From Nitrospiria bacterium (GTDB taxonomy: Bacteria; Nitrospirota; Nitrospiria; JACQBZ01): a stretch of DNA of 64,000 nucleotides. This document shows positions 1 to 9,797 of the stretch, in pieces. Position numbers and translations under genes: made by a program. The notes beneath the pieces were generated by a model. It did not search any database and had not been told where the DNA came from. It worked only from the letters and a program-made list of their open reading frames with translations. The stretch is from positions 36,110 through 100,109 of the forward strand of contig DATIYJ010000035.1 in assembly GCA_035517655.1 (NCBI GenBank), written 5' to 3'. Within the stretch, counting starts at the first letter, position 1. Every line of letters starts with the position of its first letter.

Positions 1-8
1 TGAAGACG

Positions 9-1160
9 CTATTGCAGCCCCAGCGTCGTCCAGGTCTGTCCGCCGTCGGTCGTCTTGATGATTTTCCGGTTGAAGAGGGCGGCATAAAAAGTGGTGTGGT
101 CGATGTCGGTCTTCATGAAGTCGGCCGCCGCGAAGGCCGTCAGGCCGGGCTGGAGGATCTCGGAAGGCGTCGAGCAGTCCCAAAGAATGCACCAAAAGCC
201 CCCTCGATCCACGCTCCGAACAATCCCATCGGAACCCGCGTAGAGCGTCAGATCCGCCGTGGTGGGACCGATCAGCGGCGCCACAAAATAGATTGTGAAT
301 TTGAATTTGGGATCGTAGGAAAGGTTAAAAGTAATCCCCGAGTCCGTGCTCTTGTATATCCCGCTGCCACCCGAACCGGCTTCTCCCCCGCTCGTCCCGA
401 CGTACAGCTCGGAAGCCAGCTGCGGGTTCACGGCCATGGAGACCACCTCCTCCTGCGTCAAGGCCTTCAGGCCGGGGATGGCCTCGGTCCACTGGGCATC
501 GATGCTCGGGTTGACTCCTCTCGAGAAAAACCCGCCGCCCTCGGTCCCGATATAGAGCCGGCTCGTCGCCTGGTCGGGGACGAGGGTGGGGTAAATGGCC
601 ATGGCCGTGACGGCGGAATTGCTCAAGTTGTCGGTGAACGGCGAAAAGGTGAAGCCGCCGTCGGCGCTTCTCCAGACACCGCTCGACTGGCTCGCCAGAT
701 AAACGCCGCGGCAAGGGGGGGTGGGGGGACAAAAGTTGCGGTCGATGACGATCGCCCGTATGCTGGTGATCGCGCTTTGACCGATGGGACTTGACCAGGT
801 CTCACCGTAATCCAGGCTGGCAAAGATCCCTCCGTTTTCCGTTCCGGCATAGATCCGGGACGGCGTGACCCAATCAATCGCCAGCGCCGTGACCTTCAGG
901 TCGATCAATCCGTTGTTGATCGGGGCCCACGAACTTCCGCCGTCGGTGCTCTTGAAGACGCCGCCGCCGTCGGTGCCCACGTAGAGCGTGGTCGGCGTAA
1001 CGGGATCGATCGCGATCGCCTTGAGGTCGTAGGTGCTCGAAATATTCTTGGAAGGGGAACCCCAGCAGCCGGACAGGACCGGGACGAGGATTAGGACCAG
1101 GATCAGGCCGCCAAGGGGATGAACATTGACGACCCGGTTGAGAGAATCTTCGGAGGTCAT
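9..1160 (-). CDS. BNR/sialidase-repeat beta-propeller lipoprotein
   Basis: Predicted 383-residue lipoprotein. A hydrophobic stretch is followed by the lipobox LSGC with the modified Cys near residue 32. The body repeats an Asp-box-like motif (VGTDGGGVFKSTDGGSSW, SADGGFTF, KTTDGGQTW), the signature of BNR/Ycf48-type propeller blades. The start is ATG at 1160, where TAATG overlaps the stop of the upstream YVTN gene and suggests translational coupling; the open frame further upstream is only a shadow of that gene. There are no catalytic sialidase residues that I can identify, so a structural or binding role on the outer membrane is more likely than hydrolysis. It is the last complete gene of the minus-strand train before the window edge. 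Confidence 0.8.
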   Translation of the reverse strand: MTSEDSLNRVVNVHPLGGLILVLILVPVLSGCWGSPSKNISSTYDLKAIAIDPVTPTTLYVGTDGGGVFKSTDGGSSWAPINNGLIDLKVTALAIDWVTPSRIYAGTENGGIFASLDYGETWSSPIGQSAITSIRAIVIDRNFCPPTPPCRGVYLASQSSGVWRSADGGFTFSPFTDNLSNSAVTAMAIYPTLVPDQATSRLYIGTEGGGFFSRGVNPSIDAQWTEAIPGLKALTQEEVVSMAVNPQLASELYVGTSGGEAGSGGSGIYKSTDSGITFNLSYDPKFKFTIYFVAPLIGPTTADLTLYAGSDGIVRSVDRGGFWCILWDCSTPSEILQPGLTAFAAADFMKTDIDHTTFYAALFNRKIIKTTDGGQTWTTLGLQ

Positions 1161-2227
1161 TACATCATCGGGATTCGGTAGTGTTGCACCATCCGCTGCC
1201 CCGCGGTATCGATCACCGAGAGATTCTCCTCGCCGTAATTCGTGACGAAGACGTTTTTCCCGTCGGCCGAGAGGGCAATGGACCGCGGCGATGCCCCCGC
1301 GTCCATGGTCTTCTGAACCGTCCCGGTCGCCGCGTCGATCAGTGAAAGGGTGTTGGAATGTTGATTCAAAACATAGGCGGTTTTCCCGTCCGGGGTGAAA
1401 GCCACTTCCATCGGCCCTTCCCCGACCGGGATCGTCCGGATCACTTGAAGGCTCGACAGGTCCACGACCGCCACGCTGTCGGCTCCTTCGTCGGCGACGT
1501 AGGCCTGACGGCCGTCCGGCGCCACGGCGACGGCCATGGGCGCCAGGCCGACCTCGACGCGCCGGACGATCCGCCACGACGCGGTATCGATCACGGCCAT
1601 GTCTTTGTAGCCGTGATCCACGACGTAGGCCTGACGGCCGTCCGGCGAGAAGGCGATCCCGCAGGGCCGGCTTCCCACCGGGATCGTCCGGACCACGCGC
1701 TTGGAGGCCGTATCGATGACCGAGACGTCGTTCGATCCGTGGTTGCTGACGTACAGAAACCCTCCGGAAGGGGTCAGGGCCGCGCGGATCGGATTGCGCC
1801 CGACCGGGATCGTCGCCGTCACTTGTTGCCCGGCAAGGTCGACGACCGAAACCGAATCGGAAAGATGGTTGGCCACGTAGGCTTCTTTCCCGTCGGATGA
1901 TATCGCCATGAAAATCGGCGCGCTCCCGACCGGAACGCGGCTCACCGCGCGCTGGGACTGCCGGTCCACGAACAGCAGCATCCCCTCCCCCGCCTTGGCC
2001 CGAAGCAGAAAGAGCTGTCGGTCCGACGGGCCCGCGACCACGCGCAGCGGTTCCTGACGGATCGCGCTCCACATTCCCTCATCCGGGTCGGCGTCCTGTC
2101 CCTTGAGCAGCCAATTCTCGGACGCGTAGGGCTTCTTCGCGGGACCGGAAGTCGCGCCGCAACCCGCGAGCCCTCCCGCCGCGATGAAGATGGCGAGACT
2201 CCAAGCGATCCCCTCACGTCTTTTCAT
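1160..2227 (-). CDS. YVTN-repeat beta-propeller lipoprotein
   Basis: 355 residues. Signal peptide with lipobox LAGC (Cys23), a short acidic linker, then tandem YVTN/YVAN blades of the type AYVANHLSDSVSVVD followed by IPVG and PDGR turns. Such repeats form seven-bladed propellers found in archaeal S-layer and bacterial surface proteins. A clear Shine-Dalgarno AGGAGG lies just before the ATG. It is closely related to the next gene upstream (2251-3411), sharing the VANHLSDxVSVVD and VSNHGSNDVSVID blades in the same order, so the two look like a tandem duplication. Role inferred: surface scaffold or binding protein; no enzyme motif is visible. Confidence 0.85.
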   Translation of the reverse strand: MKRREGIAWSLAIFIAAGGLAGCGATSGPAKKPYASENWLLKGQDADPDEGMWSAIRQEPLRVVAGPSDRQLFLLRAKAGEGMLLFVDRQSQRAVSRVPVGSAPIFMAISSDGKEAYVANHLSDSVSVVDLAGQQVTATIPVGRNPIRAALTPSGGFLYVSNHGSNDVSVIDTASKRVVRTIPVGSRPCGIAFSPDGRQAYVVDHGYKDMAVIDTASWRIVRRVEVGLAPMAVAVAPDGRQAYVADEGADSVAVVDLSSLQVIRTIPVGEGPMEVAFTPDGKTAYVLNQHSNTLSLIDAATGTVQKTMDAGASPRSIALSADGKNVFVTNYGEENLSVIDTAGQRMVQHYRIPMM

Positions 2228-2250
2228 GATTCTTCCTCCTTTTAAGAAGC

Positions 2251-3411
2251 CTACAGCGGAACCTTCGCGTATTGGGCGACGACGCTCTTCCGTTCGGTGT
2301 CCATCAGGCTGACGTCGGTCCGGCCTTCATGCGTGATGTAGAGAAAGCGGCCGTCGGCCGTCAGCGCCATCGAGCCCGGGAATTGGCCCACCGGAAGCGT
2401 CGCCATCACCCGCCCCTCGTTCGCGTCGATCACCGACAGATCGTTTGATCGGGCATGGATGACGTAGGCGACCTTTCCGTCCGGGCTGAAGCTTACCTCG
2501 ACCGGTCCCGCCCCGGCCGAAAGTGTTTTCACCACATCGAGACTCGCCGTGTCCACGACCGAGACCGTATCGGAACCCTCGTTCGCCACGAGGATCGTCC
2601 GGCCGTCCGGGGTGATGCCCAAGCCCATCGGCATCTTGCCGACCTTGACGCGCTTGACGACGAGGGAGGTGGCCGTGTCGATCACGGCCATATCCTGTCC
2701 GCCGTGATGAACGACGTAGGCATATTTTCCCCCGGGATCGAAGACGAGACCGCAGGGCCAATGGCCGACCGGGATCTCGCCGTCGGCCTGCTTTGTGGAA
2801 AGATTCAAGACCGAGATCGTATCCGACCCGTGATTCGCGACGTACGCGTAGGTTCCCGACGGCGCGATCGCGATCCGGATCGGGCGATGGCCGACCGGAA
2901 TCGTCCGGACGACCCGCCGCGTCGCGGTGTCGACCACCGAGACCGTATCCGAGAGGTGATTCGCGACGTACAGCTCCTTTCCGTCGGCCGTCAGGGCCAG
3001 CGCGATAGGCACCTTCCCGACCTCGACCCGTCCGGCGATCCGGTAATTCGCCCGGTCCAGGACGACCAGCGTTCCATTTTCATCCGCCTTCGCGGTCCGA
3101 AGGAGATAGAGCGCGCGGTCGTCGGGCGAAAGGGCGACCCGCAAGGGACTCTGCCGCATCACGCGGTAGACCCAGACCGCGTCTTCCGTATCGTAATTGT
3201 ATTCGGAATTTAAATCCTTTTCATCGCCGGGATGGACGCGGTCCTGAGGGTTGTTCTCCTGGTCCGACGCTTGCGGAGCCGCATCTGGATAGGGCGAGGC
3301 CGCCGCCCGATTCTGAGCACCGGAAAATCCTCCGCAGCCCGTTAAGACGAAAAGGGAGAGGAGGTATGATGCCAGATGCCGGTGACGAAAAACCCTTAAC
3401 GGCTGTAACAT
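2251..3411 (-). CDS. YVTN-repeat beta-propeller lipoprotein
   Basis: 386 residues from the ATG at 3411, preferred over an ATG seven codons earlier because GGAGAG sits at good spacing before it. Signal peptide with lipobox LTGC (Cys26), a polar linker rich in Asp, Asn and Gln, then YVTN blades (ELYVANHLSDTVSVVD, AYVANHGSDTISVLN, ILVANEGSDTVSVVD). Paralogue of the gene just downstream. Part of its signal-peptide coding region (about 3367-3385) is a copy of the dispersed GCATCC-type short repeat also seen between other genes of this array. Confidence 0.82.
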   Translation of the reverse strand: MLQPLRVFRHRHLASYLLSLFVLTGCGGFSGAQNRAAASPYPDAAPQASDQENNPQDRVHPGDEKDLNSEYNYDTEDAVWVYRVMRQSPLRVALSPDDRALYLLRTAKADENGTLVVLDRANYRIAGRVEVGKVPIALALTADGKELYVANHLSDTVSVVDTATRRVVRTIPVGHRPIRIAIAPSGTYAYVANHGSDTISVLNLSTKQADGEIPVGHWPCGLVFDPGGKYAYVVHHGGQDMAVIDTATSLVVKRVKVGKMPMGLGITPDGRTILVANEGSDTVSVVDTASLDVVKTLSAGAGPVEVSFSPDGKVAYVIHARSNDLSVIDANEGRVMATLPVGQFPGSMALTADGRFLYITHEGRTDVSLMDTERKSVVAQYAKVPL

Positions 3412-3460
3412 ATGTTTTCTCTCCACAAGCATCCCGCCACCAGCATCTTTACACTTATAC

Positions 3461-6400
3461 TCACGGCCCCGCGGTGTAGTACAGTCGCGTGTTATTATCC
3501 CCGGACACCAGGGGCGAGGACCAGCCGAGGAAGACGGACAACGCGCTGCCCGCTCCCCCCGTCGCGGGCATATCGATCACCGGGCTGTAATAAGCGCTCT
3601 CGGATCCCACGCCGCCGTCAATAATAACCGCGCCCTGCCAGCCCGGCACGGACACGTTTCCACAGGGACCCGGCCCGGTCGACAGCGCGAAGCAGTTGCT
3701 GTAGATCCGGAACATCGCGCCGTCGTTCTGCGTCCAGACCTCCACCCCGTTTCCTGCGGCATCCATCACGATCTGCGGCGCATGCGCGTCCCCGCTCCCG
3801 GCGTCGATCTCTTGTCCGGCCAGCCAGGGACTGATAAAATAGTGGGCCCAAATATTCCAGCCCGATCCATCGTAACTCTCGTAGGTCGTAATGGCGTAGC
3901 CGGCTCCGTTCGACGCCATCGCAATATGCGGATTCCTGAATTGGCAATTCAGAATCGAGCGAACGCCGTCGAGCGAGGTGGAGGAGGGGCAGCCGCCGGC
4001 AAAGGGCCCGGTTCCGAAGACCGTGGGAGTCGATACCGTATTAACACCATCGGGTATGGTTAGGACAGGATAGCTGCCAAAATTGGCTAATATATCCATA
4101 GTCCAGTTGACGGCCGACCAGGGAGAACCCATCCCGTACTCGCGCGCCACGATCGCCTGGCCTTCATAGTACTGATCGGCATTTCCATCCGGATTACAGT
4201 TCCCGTTATGAGCCCCGCTTGCACAGCCCGCCCCCAAAGGATTCGAGATAGAAAAATCCTCGCTCAGCCCCCAAGAGGTCTTAATCAACAGGAAAGTCTG
4301 GCCCGTTGTATCCATCGCGAGATCAAACTCGACGATGTTGACGCAGGAATCGCTATTGCTGACCGTTCCCCGACTTGGCGCACCTCCGTCACCGGCTTCG
4401 AAACAAATAAGTTGATTCCGGCTGGCAACGCTGCCGGGCGTACCGCTGGAGAGGTTGGCATCCGGACTAAGGTCCATCGGACTCTGCCAGCTTGTTCCAT
4501 TGAAAAGATTGGCCTGAAGGCTTGAGACCATACAAGGACCTTGTTGTATCGTTAAATTGTTGACATCACCTGTAACGCCCCCGTCGAACGTCGAAGGGTC
4601 AACCGTAGGCGGGACAAAGCAGTCCGTCTGTTGCACCATCTGGATAAAGGCCACAATCGAACGACCGAAGTTGTCCACCTTCACACGCGGGCTCTGGCTG
4701 GGTTGAACCGTGGAGCTGTCCACACCGCTGAGGTAGCAGATGCCGTCGTTCAGGCCGCTCCCTGCAGGGCAAATGGTGTCCGACGTGTCCCAGACCCCGT
4801 TGACCAGCCGCCGTACGACCGTCTGCCATCCGGCCGAGAACTTATAGATGTCTCCACCCGTATCAAAGGTATTTCCCAATCCCGCATACAAATCTCCATC
4901 GTAGACGGCAAGAGAATGCACCGAGTCATACGTATTAAAATCATGGCTATCGGACCAATCTGTCTTATCGCACGCGATACACCTCTTGATATCTCCGCTG
5001 CTTCTCGTCCCTCCGCTTGGATCGCCCAGACCGATGTACAAAAATCCATTATAGGGGACCATGGTATTGACACCCGCAAAATTTTCCGGATAATCACTCC
5101 CCGTGAACACATTGGTCCAGTCACTATTTCCACCGCAGATGCTGCAACTCTCGATATCGCCATGCGCTGCGGTAACCGACTGAACGTCCTCCCCATAGCC
5201 GATATAAAGCCGGCCGTTGTAAACCGCCATGGAATCCACGGCCCCGTAGGTCGCCGAATTATCTCTAACGGTAACCCAGTCCGACCCGTCGCAAATCGTG
5301 CAGCGCTTCACATCGGCCGTGGTAACGGAAGAGATGATATTTCCATCTCCAAAACCGGCATAGAGCTGGGGGGCGGCGCAGGTCGAACATTGATAGACGG
5401 CCATGGAATCTATGGCGCCGTAGAAACCCGGGTTGGGAAACACCGGACTCTTCCAGACCATTTGCCAATCGGAGCCGTCGCACACGGCGCACCGCCATAT
5501 GTCTCCTTTACCAGGCGTCCCCACGGTTCCGGTCCCGTGTCCCATGCCGATATAGAGCGATGGAGTCGGACAAGCAGGACACTGATAGACCGCGATCGAC
5601 CGCACGTCATTATAAATCGCGGCGCCGCCGACGTTCGCGCAGGGGGGGGAGCCGCCGCCGCACGACAGATTATTCGTGGTCAATGGAGTCCAGGCGGTTC
5701 CGTCAAAGACCCTCATGTCCCCTTCACTATTGTTGGTGATACTGGCGCCCAGACCGGCGTATAATTTACCATTATAAACAGCCATGGACCTAACTTCTTC
5801 ATACCCGTTGGTTGGGTCATCATCATTAAAAGAATAGGACCAGGTATTTGTGCCAGCATCGTAAACGTAGATGTCCGAGCTTCCTCTCTGGATGCCGCCC
5901 ATGCCCGCAAATAACTCGCCGTTGTAAACACCCTCCATCGTCAGCACCTGGGAGCAATTATTATTCCCACCACCAGGGCATTGCGGACCTTGATCCGTCA
6001 TGACCGTGATCCTGATCCGATCAATATTGAGCGGGGCCGCCGTCGTATCGTTATCCGAAATCAGGACACCGAACGAAGGATTGGGGGAGCTGGGAGCGCC
6101 GATATCGGACGGCGTCCAAATCGTTCCCCAGAGGTCGTTCAGGTTCCCGGTCACCGTGCCTGTATCCGTGGTCTGGCTCATCTGAATGCCCGTCTTGCGC
6201 GTTCCGACCAATGTACAGCCCGACTTTGTCAAACCGATGCGATATTGACGATCCGTTGCAGTGCCTGATGCCCCATTGCCTTGCACGCTCACGATAATAC
6301 CCTGAATACTCGTTGCGGTAATATTAAAATTGAAACCGGTAACACAAAGGTCATCCTGGGTCGTGTTATTGTATGTGGCATAGAAGCCATCCGCAGCAGT

Positions 6401-7216
6401 TTGTACGGCATTGGTTAATGTTCCCGAAGGAGTAGCCGTCCAGTTCGTCCCCGAGGCCGCTCCAGGGGTTTTAGGAGTAGGATTCGCGGCAGTCGAATCA
6501 AACACCTGGATCCAATCCTTTTGATTGTACTGCGACCAGACCGCCATGGCGCTGCCGACACCGTCGTCCGCCGTGCCTCCGGACGGCGGCACGCCGTTGT
6601 TCGCCGGGTCCGGCTCCAGCGCGATCGCCGGGTCCGCCGCGTCAAAGTTGGTGAACTCCCCAGAGTCGTTGAGCTGCTGGACGGCTCCCCAGATCCCGCC
6701 GCTGAAGCGTCGCGCATAGACCCGCTGGGCCGTGCCGTCGTGCTGCTGCCACACCACAATCGCGTCCCCGTTGTCGTCCATCGAAACCTTCGGCGACCAG
6801 GCGTCGTACTGCGCGCTACCCGTGTCGATCACGCAGACCCCGTCGTTTCCCGTCGGGTCCGGATTCCCGAACGGGCAGGCCGTGTCGGTCGTGTCCAAGA
6901 CGCCGCCGGTCCAATGCGCCGCGTAGAGATGGTAGACTGCCGGGAGGCTATCCGAGGCGTCCAGATCCACCCGCTTGGTCCAGACCGCGACCGCGCCGCC
7001 TCCGCCGTTCGGCTGGACCGCTACCTGGGGGGTCACGTCAAAAACCGCGCCGACATCGAGCGGCGAGGCCGAGGGCGCCCAGGCCTTGGCCCTAAGACCG
7101 TTGTCGGCATTCCCGGACGAGGAGCTGGTTTTCATCCCGCAGCCGCTTAAAAGATAAATACTGCTCACCAGCGCGAGCGGAGGGATGAGGTATGATCGTT
7201 TAAGCATTTTCATCAC
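3461..7216 (-). CDS. Giant kelch-like / WD-like surface lipoprotein (1251 aa) with CxxC repeats
   Basis: Very large lipoprotein; the lipobox LSGC places the modified Cys near residue 26. The start is GTG at 7216 or the adjacent ATG at 7213. Three zones are visible. The N-terminal and C-terminal zones contain 'VWQQHDG' and 'EVWTQNDG' type propeller blades. A zone around residues 240-400 looks like a beta-sandwich insertion ending IDRIRITVMTD. A central zone repeats MAVYNGKLYAGLG kelch-like blades, several with paired cysteines (RCAVCDGSDW, RCTICDGSDW, SCSICGGNSDW, RCIACDKTDW). Base composition in the centre is visibly less GC-rich than in its neighbours. No known enzyme family is recognised; possibly an adhesin or metal-binding surface protein. 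Confidence 0.8.
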   Translation of the reverse strand: MMKMLKRSYLIPPLALVSSIYLLSGCGMKTSSSSGNADNGLRAKAWAPSASPLDVGAVFDVTPQVAVQPNGGGGAVAVWTKRVDLDASDSLPAVYHLYAAHWTGGVLDTTDTACPFGNPDPTGNDGVCVIDTGSAQYDAWSPKVSMDDNGDAIVVWQQHDGTAQRVYARRFSGGIWGAVQQLNDSGEFTNFDAADPAIALEPDPANNGVPPSGGTADDGVGSAMAVWSQYNQKDWIQVFDSTAANPTPKTPGAASGTNWTATPSGTLTNAVQTAADGFYATYNNTTQDDLCVTGFNFNITATSIQGIIVSVQGNGASGTATDRQYRIGLTKSGCTLVGTRKTGIQMSQTTDTGTVTGNLNDLWGTIWTPSDIGAPSSPNPSFGVLISDNDTTAAPLNIDRIRITVMTDQGPQCPGGGNNNCSQVLTMEGVYNGELFAGMGGIQRGSSDIYVYDAGTNTWSYSFNDDDPTNGYEEVRSMAVYNGKLYAGLGASITNNSEGDMRVFDGTAWTPLTTNNLSCGGGSPPCANVGGAAIYNDVRSIAVYQCPACPTPSLYIGMGHGTGTVGTPGKGDIWRCAVCDGSDWQMVWKSPVFPNPGFYGAIDSMAVYQCSTCAAPQLYAGFGDGNIISSVTTADVKRCTICDGSDWVTVRDNSATYGAVDSMAVYNGRLYIGYGEDVQSVTAAHGDIESCSICGGNSDWTNVFTGSDYPENFAGVNTMVPYNGFLYIGLGDPSGGTRSSGDIKRCIACDKTDWSDSHDFNTYDSVHSLAVYDGDLYAGLGNTFDTGGDIYKFSAGWQTVVRRLVNGVWDTSDTICPAGSGLNDGICYLSGVDSSTVQPSQSPRVKVDNFGRSIVAFIQMVQQTDCFVPPTVDPSTFDGGVTGDVNNLTIQQGPCMVSSLQANLFNGTSWQSPMDLSPDANLSSGTPGSVASRNQLICFEAGDGGAPSRGTVSNSDSCVNIVEFDLAMDTTGQTFLLIKTSWGLSEDFSISNPLGAGCASGAHNGNCNPDGNADQYYEGQAIVAREYGMGSPWSAVNWTMDILANFGSYPVLTIPDGVNTVSTPTVFGTGPFAGGCPSSTSLDGVRSILNCQFRNPHIAMASNGAGYAITTYESYDGSGWNIWAHYFISPWLAGQEIDAGSGDAHAPQIVMDAAGNGVEVWTQNDGAMFRIYSNCFALSTGPGPCGNVSVPGWQGAVIIDGGVGSESAYYSPVIDMPATGGAGSALSVFLGWSSPLVSGDNNTRLYYTAGP

Positions 7217-7244
7217 TTCTAATTATAACCCCTGTCCATCATCC

Positions 7245-8654
7245 TCAGTTGGACCGCGCAAAGTAGATATCGTTGCCCTCTTCTTCCGTGTGCGCATCGG
7301 CATCGGCCGAGGAGACAAAGGGGTTGCCGCGGCCGTCCGTCCAGAGGAGATACGCCCTGCCCTGCTCATCCACCGCCAGGCTCGGGTGGTAGTGACGCGC
7401 GCGGGCGGCATCGTCGTTCACTTTTTCGTTGGCCCGGAGGCCGACCTGTCCCGGGCCGATCTGCGCGAAATAGATATCGGCCTGGCCGTTCCGGAAATCC
7501 TCCCAGGCCAGATCGATGCCGCCGCGCGGGTCGAAGGCAACGGAGGGGAAGGCCTGAGGGCGGTCCGTTCGATCATCGTTCACCCGGCTCGACGGACTGA
7601 AATGGGCCCCGCCGTCCGCGCTGACGGCCAGATCGATGTCCGCGTCGCCCTGCCGGACCTTTTCCCACCAGAGCGTTTCGCCCTTGGCGGCGTCGGGCGG
7701 ATCGACCGGCCCCGATTGCGGCCGGAACTGGGCCCAGGCGACGGCGACCCGGCCGTGCGGATCGACGGCGATGCTGGGAGAAACCTGGACCGTCCCGTCG
7801 GCCCCGGACACGACCCTCCGGTTCGGCTCGAAGGTCCTTCCGCCGTCGATGCTTCGGGTCAGATAGATTTCGGAGCGGCCGTTCCGAAAATCCTCCCAGG
7901 CCACGACGACGAGACCCCCGGCTCCGGCCCCGACGGTGGGGTGCGACTGGACGGAACGGCCCGCATCGTCGTTCAGCCGGAGGTTCCGGCCGAAGCTTCT
8001 TCCACGGTCATGACTGACGGTAAAATAAATGTCCCCCTCGCCGTTGCGGTCGTCCGACCAGGCCGCATAGACGTTTCCCTCCGGAGAGACCCCGATCGAC
8101 GGATTGCCATGATAGGCCCAGCCGTTGTCGTCGTTGAGGAGGAGGTTTTTGGTAAAGGTCTTCCCGCCGTCCTCGCTCCGCGCGAAAAAGATGTCCGCGT
8201 GGCCTCTCCGGTCGTCCCGCCAGATCATATAGATCGCGCCCGCGGCATCCAGCCCGAGGCTGGGCTTGTACTGCCGGGCGCGGCCCGTGTCGTCGTTCAC
8301 CCGGACATTCGGACCGAAGGTCGCTCCCCTGTCGTCGCTTTTGGCGAAGAAGACGTCGGAATCCCCGTTTCGAACATCGTACCAGGCCGTGAAGACCTCT
8401 CCTCCCCGCACCGCCACGCTGTGCGCCCCGGAAGAAAAGGTATGCGCCCAGAAGGACCGCCGGCCGGCGTCCGTGATGCGGTGATTGGGCTGAAACGAAG
8501 ATGCCGGGGACTTAATGCTGGATGCCGGTGAGCTGCCTTCAACCTGCTGAGACAATGCCGACGGTCCCGCTAACGGGGTCAATGAAAGAGCCAGTGATAA
8601 ATAGAATACCATTTTTCTCTTCCAGCATCTTGCGTCACGCCACTTGCTTCTCAT
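7245..8654 (-). CDS. Secreted BNR/Asp-box beta-propeller protein
   Basis: 469 residues with a cleavable-type signal peptide (basic n-region, hydrophobic core, likely cleavage near ALS-QQ) and no lipobox. The body repeats blades of the type VFFAKSDDRGATFGPNVRVNDD and IYFTVSHDRGRSFGRNLRLNDD, i.e. Asp-box (SxDxGxxF) repeats of the sialidase-like propeller fold, about six to seven in number. Catalytic Arg triad and Tyr of true sialidases are not evident. AAGGA lies ahead of the ATG. The linker after the signal peptide (SPASSIKSPASSF) is encoded by a copy of the dispersed GCATCC repeat, which also fills the intergenic space upstream. Confidence 0.8.
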   Translation of the reverse strand: MRSKWRDARCWKRKMVFYLSLALSLTPLAGPSALSQQVEGSSPASSIKSPASSFQPNHRITDAGRRSFWAHTFSSGAHSVAVRGGEVFTAWYDVRNGDSDVFFAKSDDRGATFGPNVRVNDDTGRARQYKPSLGLDAAGAIYMIWRDDRRGHADIFFARSEDGGKTFTKNLLLNDDNGWAYHGNPSIGVSPEGNVYAAWSDDRNGEGDIYFTVSHDRGRSFGRNLRLNDDAGRSVQSHPTVGAGAGGLVVVAWEDFRNGRSEIYLTRSIDGGRTFEPNRRVVSGADGTVQVSPSIAVDPHGRVAVAWAQFRPQSGPVDPPDAAKGETLWWEKVRQGDADIDLAVSADGGAHFSPSSRVNDDRTDRPQAFPSVAFDPRGGIDLAWEDFRNGQADIYFAQIGPGQVGLRANEKVNDDAARARHYHPSLAVDEQGRAYLLWTDGRGNPFVSSADADAHTEEEGNDIYFARSN

Positions 8655-8667
8655 CGCTTTTTCCTTT

Positions 8668-8700
8668 CACCCGCATCCTGTATCCAGCATCTCTCGCCCG
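8668..8700. repeat. Dispersed GCATCC-type short repeat
   Basis: The intergenic sequence contains CACCCGCATCCTGTATCC followed by AGCATCTCTCGCCC. Closely similar strings occur at 28385-28416 between two other propeller genes. Degenerate copies lie inside coding sequence near 3367-3385, near 8511-8534, and in the gap near 20222-20262. Each copy is a run of 6-7 base units built on GCATCC/GTATCC. Function unknown; it may mark past duplications within the array. Confidence 0.55.
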
Positions 8701-8709
8701 TTCACCGAT

Positions 8710-9774
8710 TCAATTCTTCCGGTCCAAGCCGCTTTCGTTGTAGGTCACCAAACTGCGCATATCGTCCGCCGGATTATGGGTCAGGTTGACCAGCCCCGAA
8801 CCGTCCCGGTTCATGGCATACAATTCCCAGTTGCCGTCCCGGTTGGTCACGAACAGGATGCGGCCGTCCGGAAGCCAGACCGGATCGTCCTCCTCGGACC
8901 GGGGCGTGCGGGTCAGGTTGTGGGGTTTGGATCCGTCCGCGTTCATGATATAGATCTCCCGGTTGCCGTCGCGAATCGTCACGAACGGAAGGACTCTTCC
9001 GTCCATCGACCAGGTAAACATTCCGCTGCCGTCGTCCGCCGGATTGCGGGTGAGGTTCGCCGGGTCCGAGCCGTCCGGGTTCATGGAATAGATCTCCCGG
9101 TTGCCGTCGCGGGTCGTGACAAACCCGATCCGGGTCCCGTCCGGCGACCAGAAGGCGTTCCAGTCCAGACCGGGGCTGTGGGTGAGGTTCCGCTGATGGG
9201 AACCGTCGGCGTCCATGATATAGATGTCCTCGTCCCCGCTCGCGCTTGTCGAGGTGAAGGCGATCCGGGTGCCGTCGGGCGACCATTTGGCGTCCGACTG
9301 CTCGTTCTCCGACCGGGTCAGGCGAATCTGGCGGGATCCGTCGGCGTTCATGAGGTAAACTTCCCGGTTTCCCTCCCGCGCCGAGATGAAAAGGATTTTT
9401 TTCTTGTCCGGCGACCAGCGGGGGAATTCATCCGTGCCGGTGTCGGTCAGCCGGTGCTGATCGGTCCCGTCGGGCGCCATCGAATAGATATCCCGCTTGC
9501 CGTGATCGTTGTTCACATAGACGACCCGGCTGCCGTCCAGCGTCACCACGGCAAAGTACTTGGCCCCGCTGCTGTTCGTCAGCCGGATCTGGTGCTCGCC
9601 GTCCGGATCCATCCGGAACAACTCGCGCTCGCCGGTGCGATTGGATGAAAAATAGATCTTGTAGTCCCGGGTCTCGCGCGGAATCAAAAGGCCCGGCTTG
9701 ACCTTCTGACCGCACCCGGACACGACCAGGACGGCCGTGATCGCCGCCATTGCCCATCGGTACGTCCTTTTCAT
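8710..9774 (-). CDS. Seven-bladed PD40 (TolB-like) lipoprotein
   Basis: 354 residues from the ATG at 9774, which is preceded by GGAGG at five bases; an upstream in-frame ATG at 9798 is less well placed. Lipobox VSGC (Cys21). Seven PD40 blades can be counted by the strand motif xxxREIYxMNxDG (TGERELFRMDPDG through DGNWELYAMNRDG). TolB-like propellers bind proteins or peptides, but there is no TolB N-terminal domain or Pal neighbour, so this is not the Tol system. It is a near-duplicate of the next gene upstream, sharing the unusual GMFTWSxDGRVLPFVT blade and the DDPVWLPDGRILF blade in the same positions. Confidence 0.85.
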   Translation of the reverse strand: MKRTYRWAMAAITAVLVVSGCGQKVKPGLLIPRETRDYKIYFSSNRTGERELFRMDPDGEHQIRLTNSSGAKYFAVVTLDGSRVVYVNNDHGKRDIYSMAPDGTDQHRLTDTGTDEFPRWSPDKKKILFISAREGNREVYLMNADGSRQIRLTRSENEQSDAKWSPDGTRIAFTSTSASGDEDIYIMDADGSHQRNLTHSPGLDWNAFWSPDGTRIGFVTTRDGNREIYSMNPDGSDPANLTRNPADDGSGMFTWSMDGRVLPFVTIRDGNREIYIMNADGSKPHNLTRTPRSEEDDPVWLPDGRILFVTNRDGNWELYAMNRDGSGLVNLTHNPADDMRSLVTYNESGLDRKN

Positions 9775-9797
9775 AACATCCTCCATGGACTCTTCCA

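Noticed and set aside
7245..8654. Sialidase
   Set aside because: Asp-box repeats are present but no catalytic Arg triad or RIP motif is evident; the repeats alone only indicate the propeller fold.
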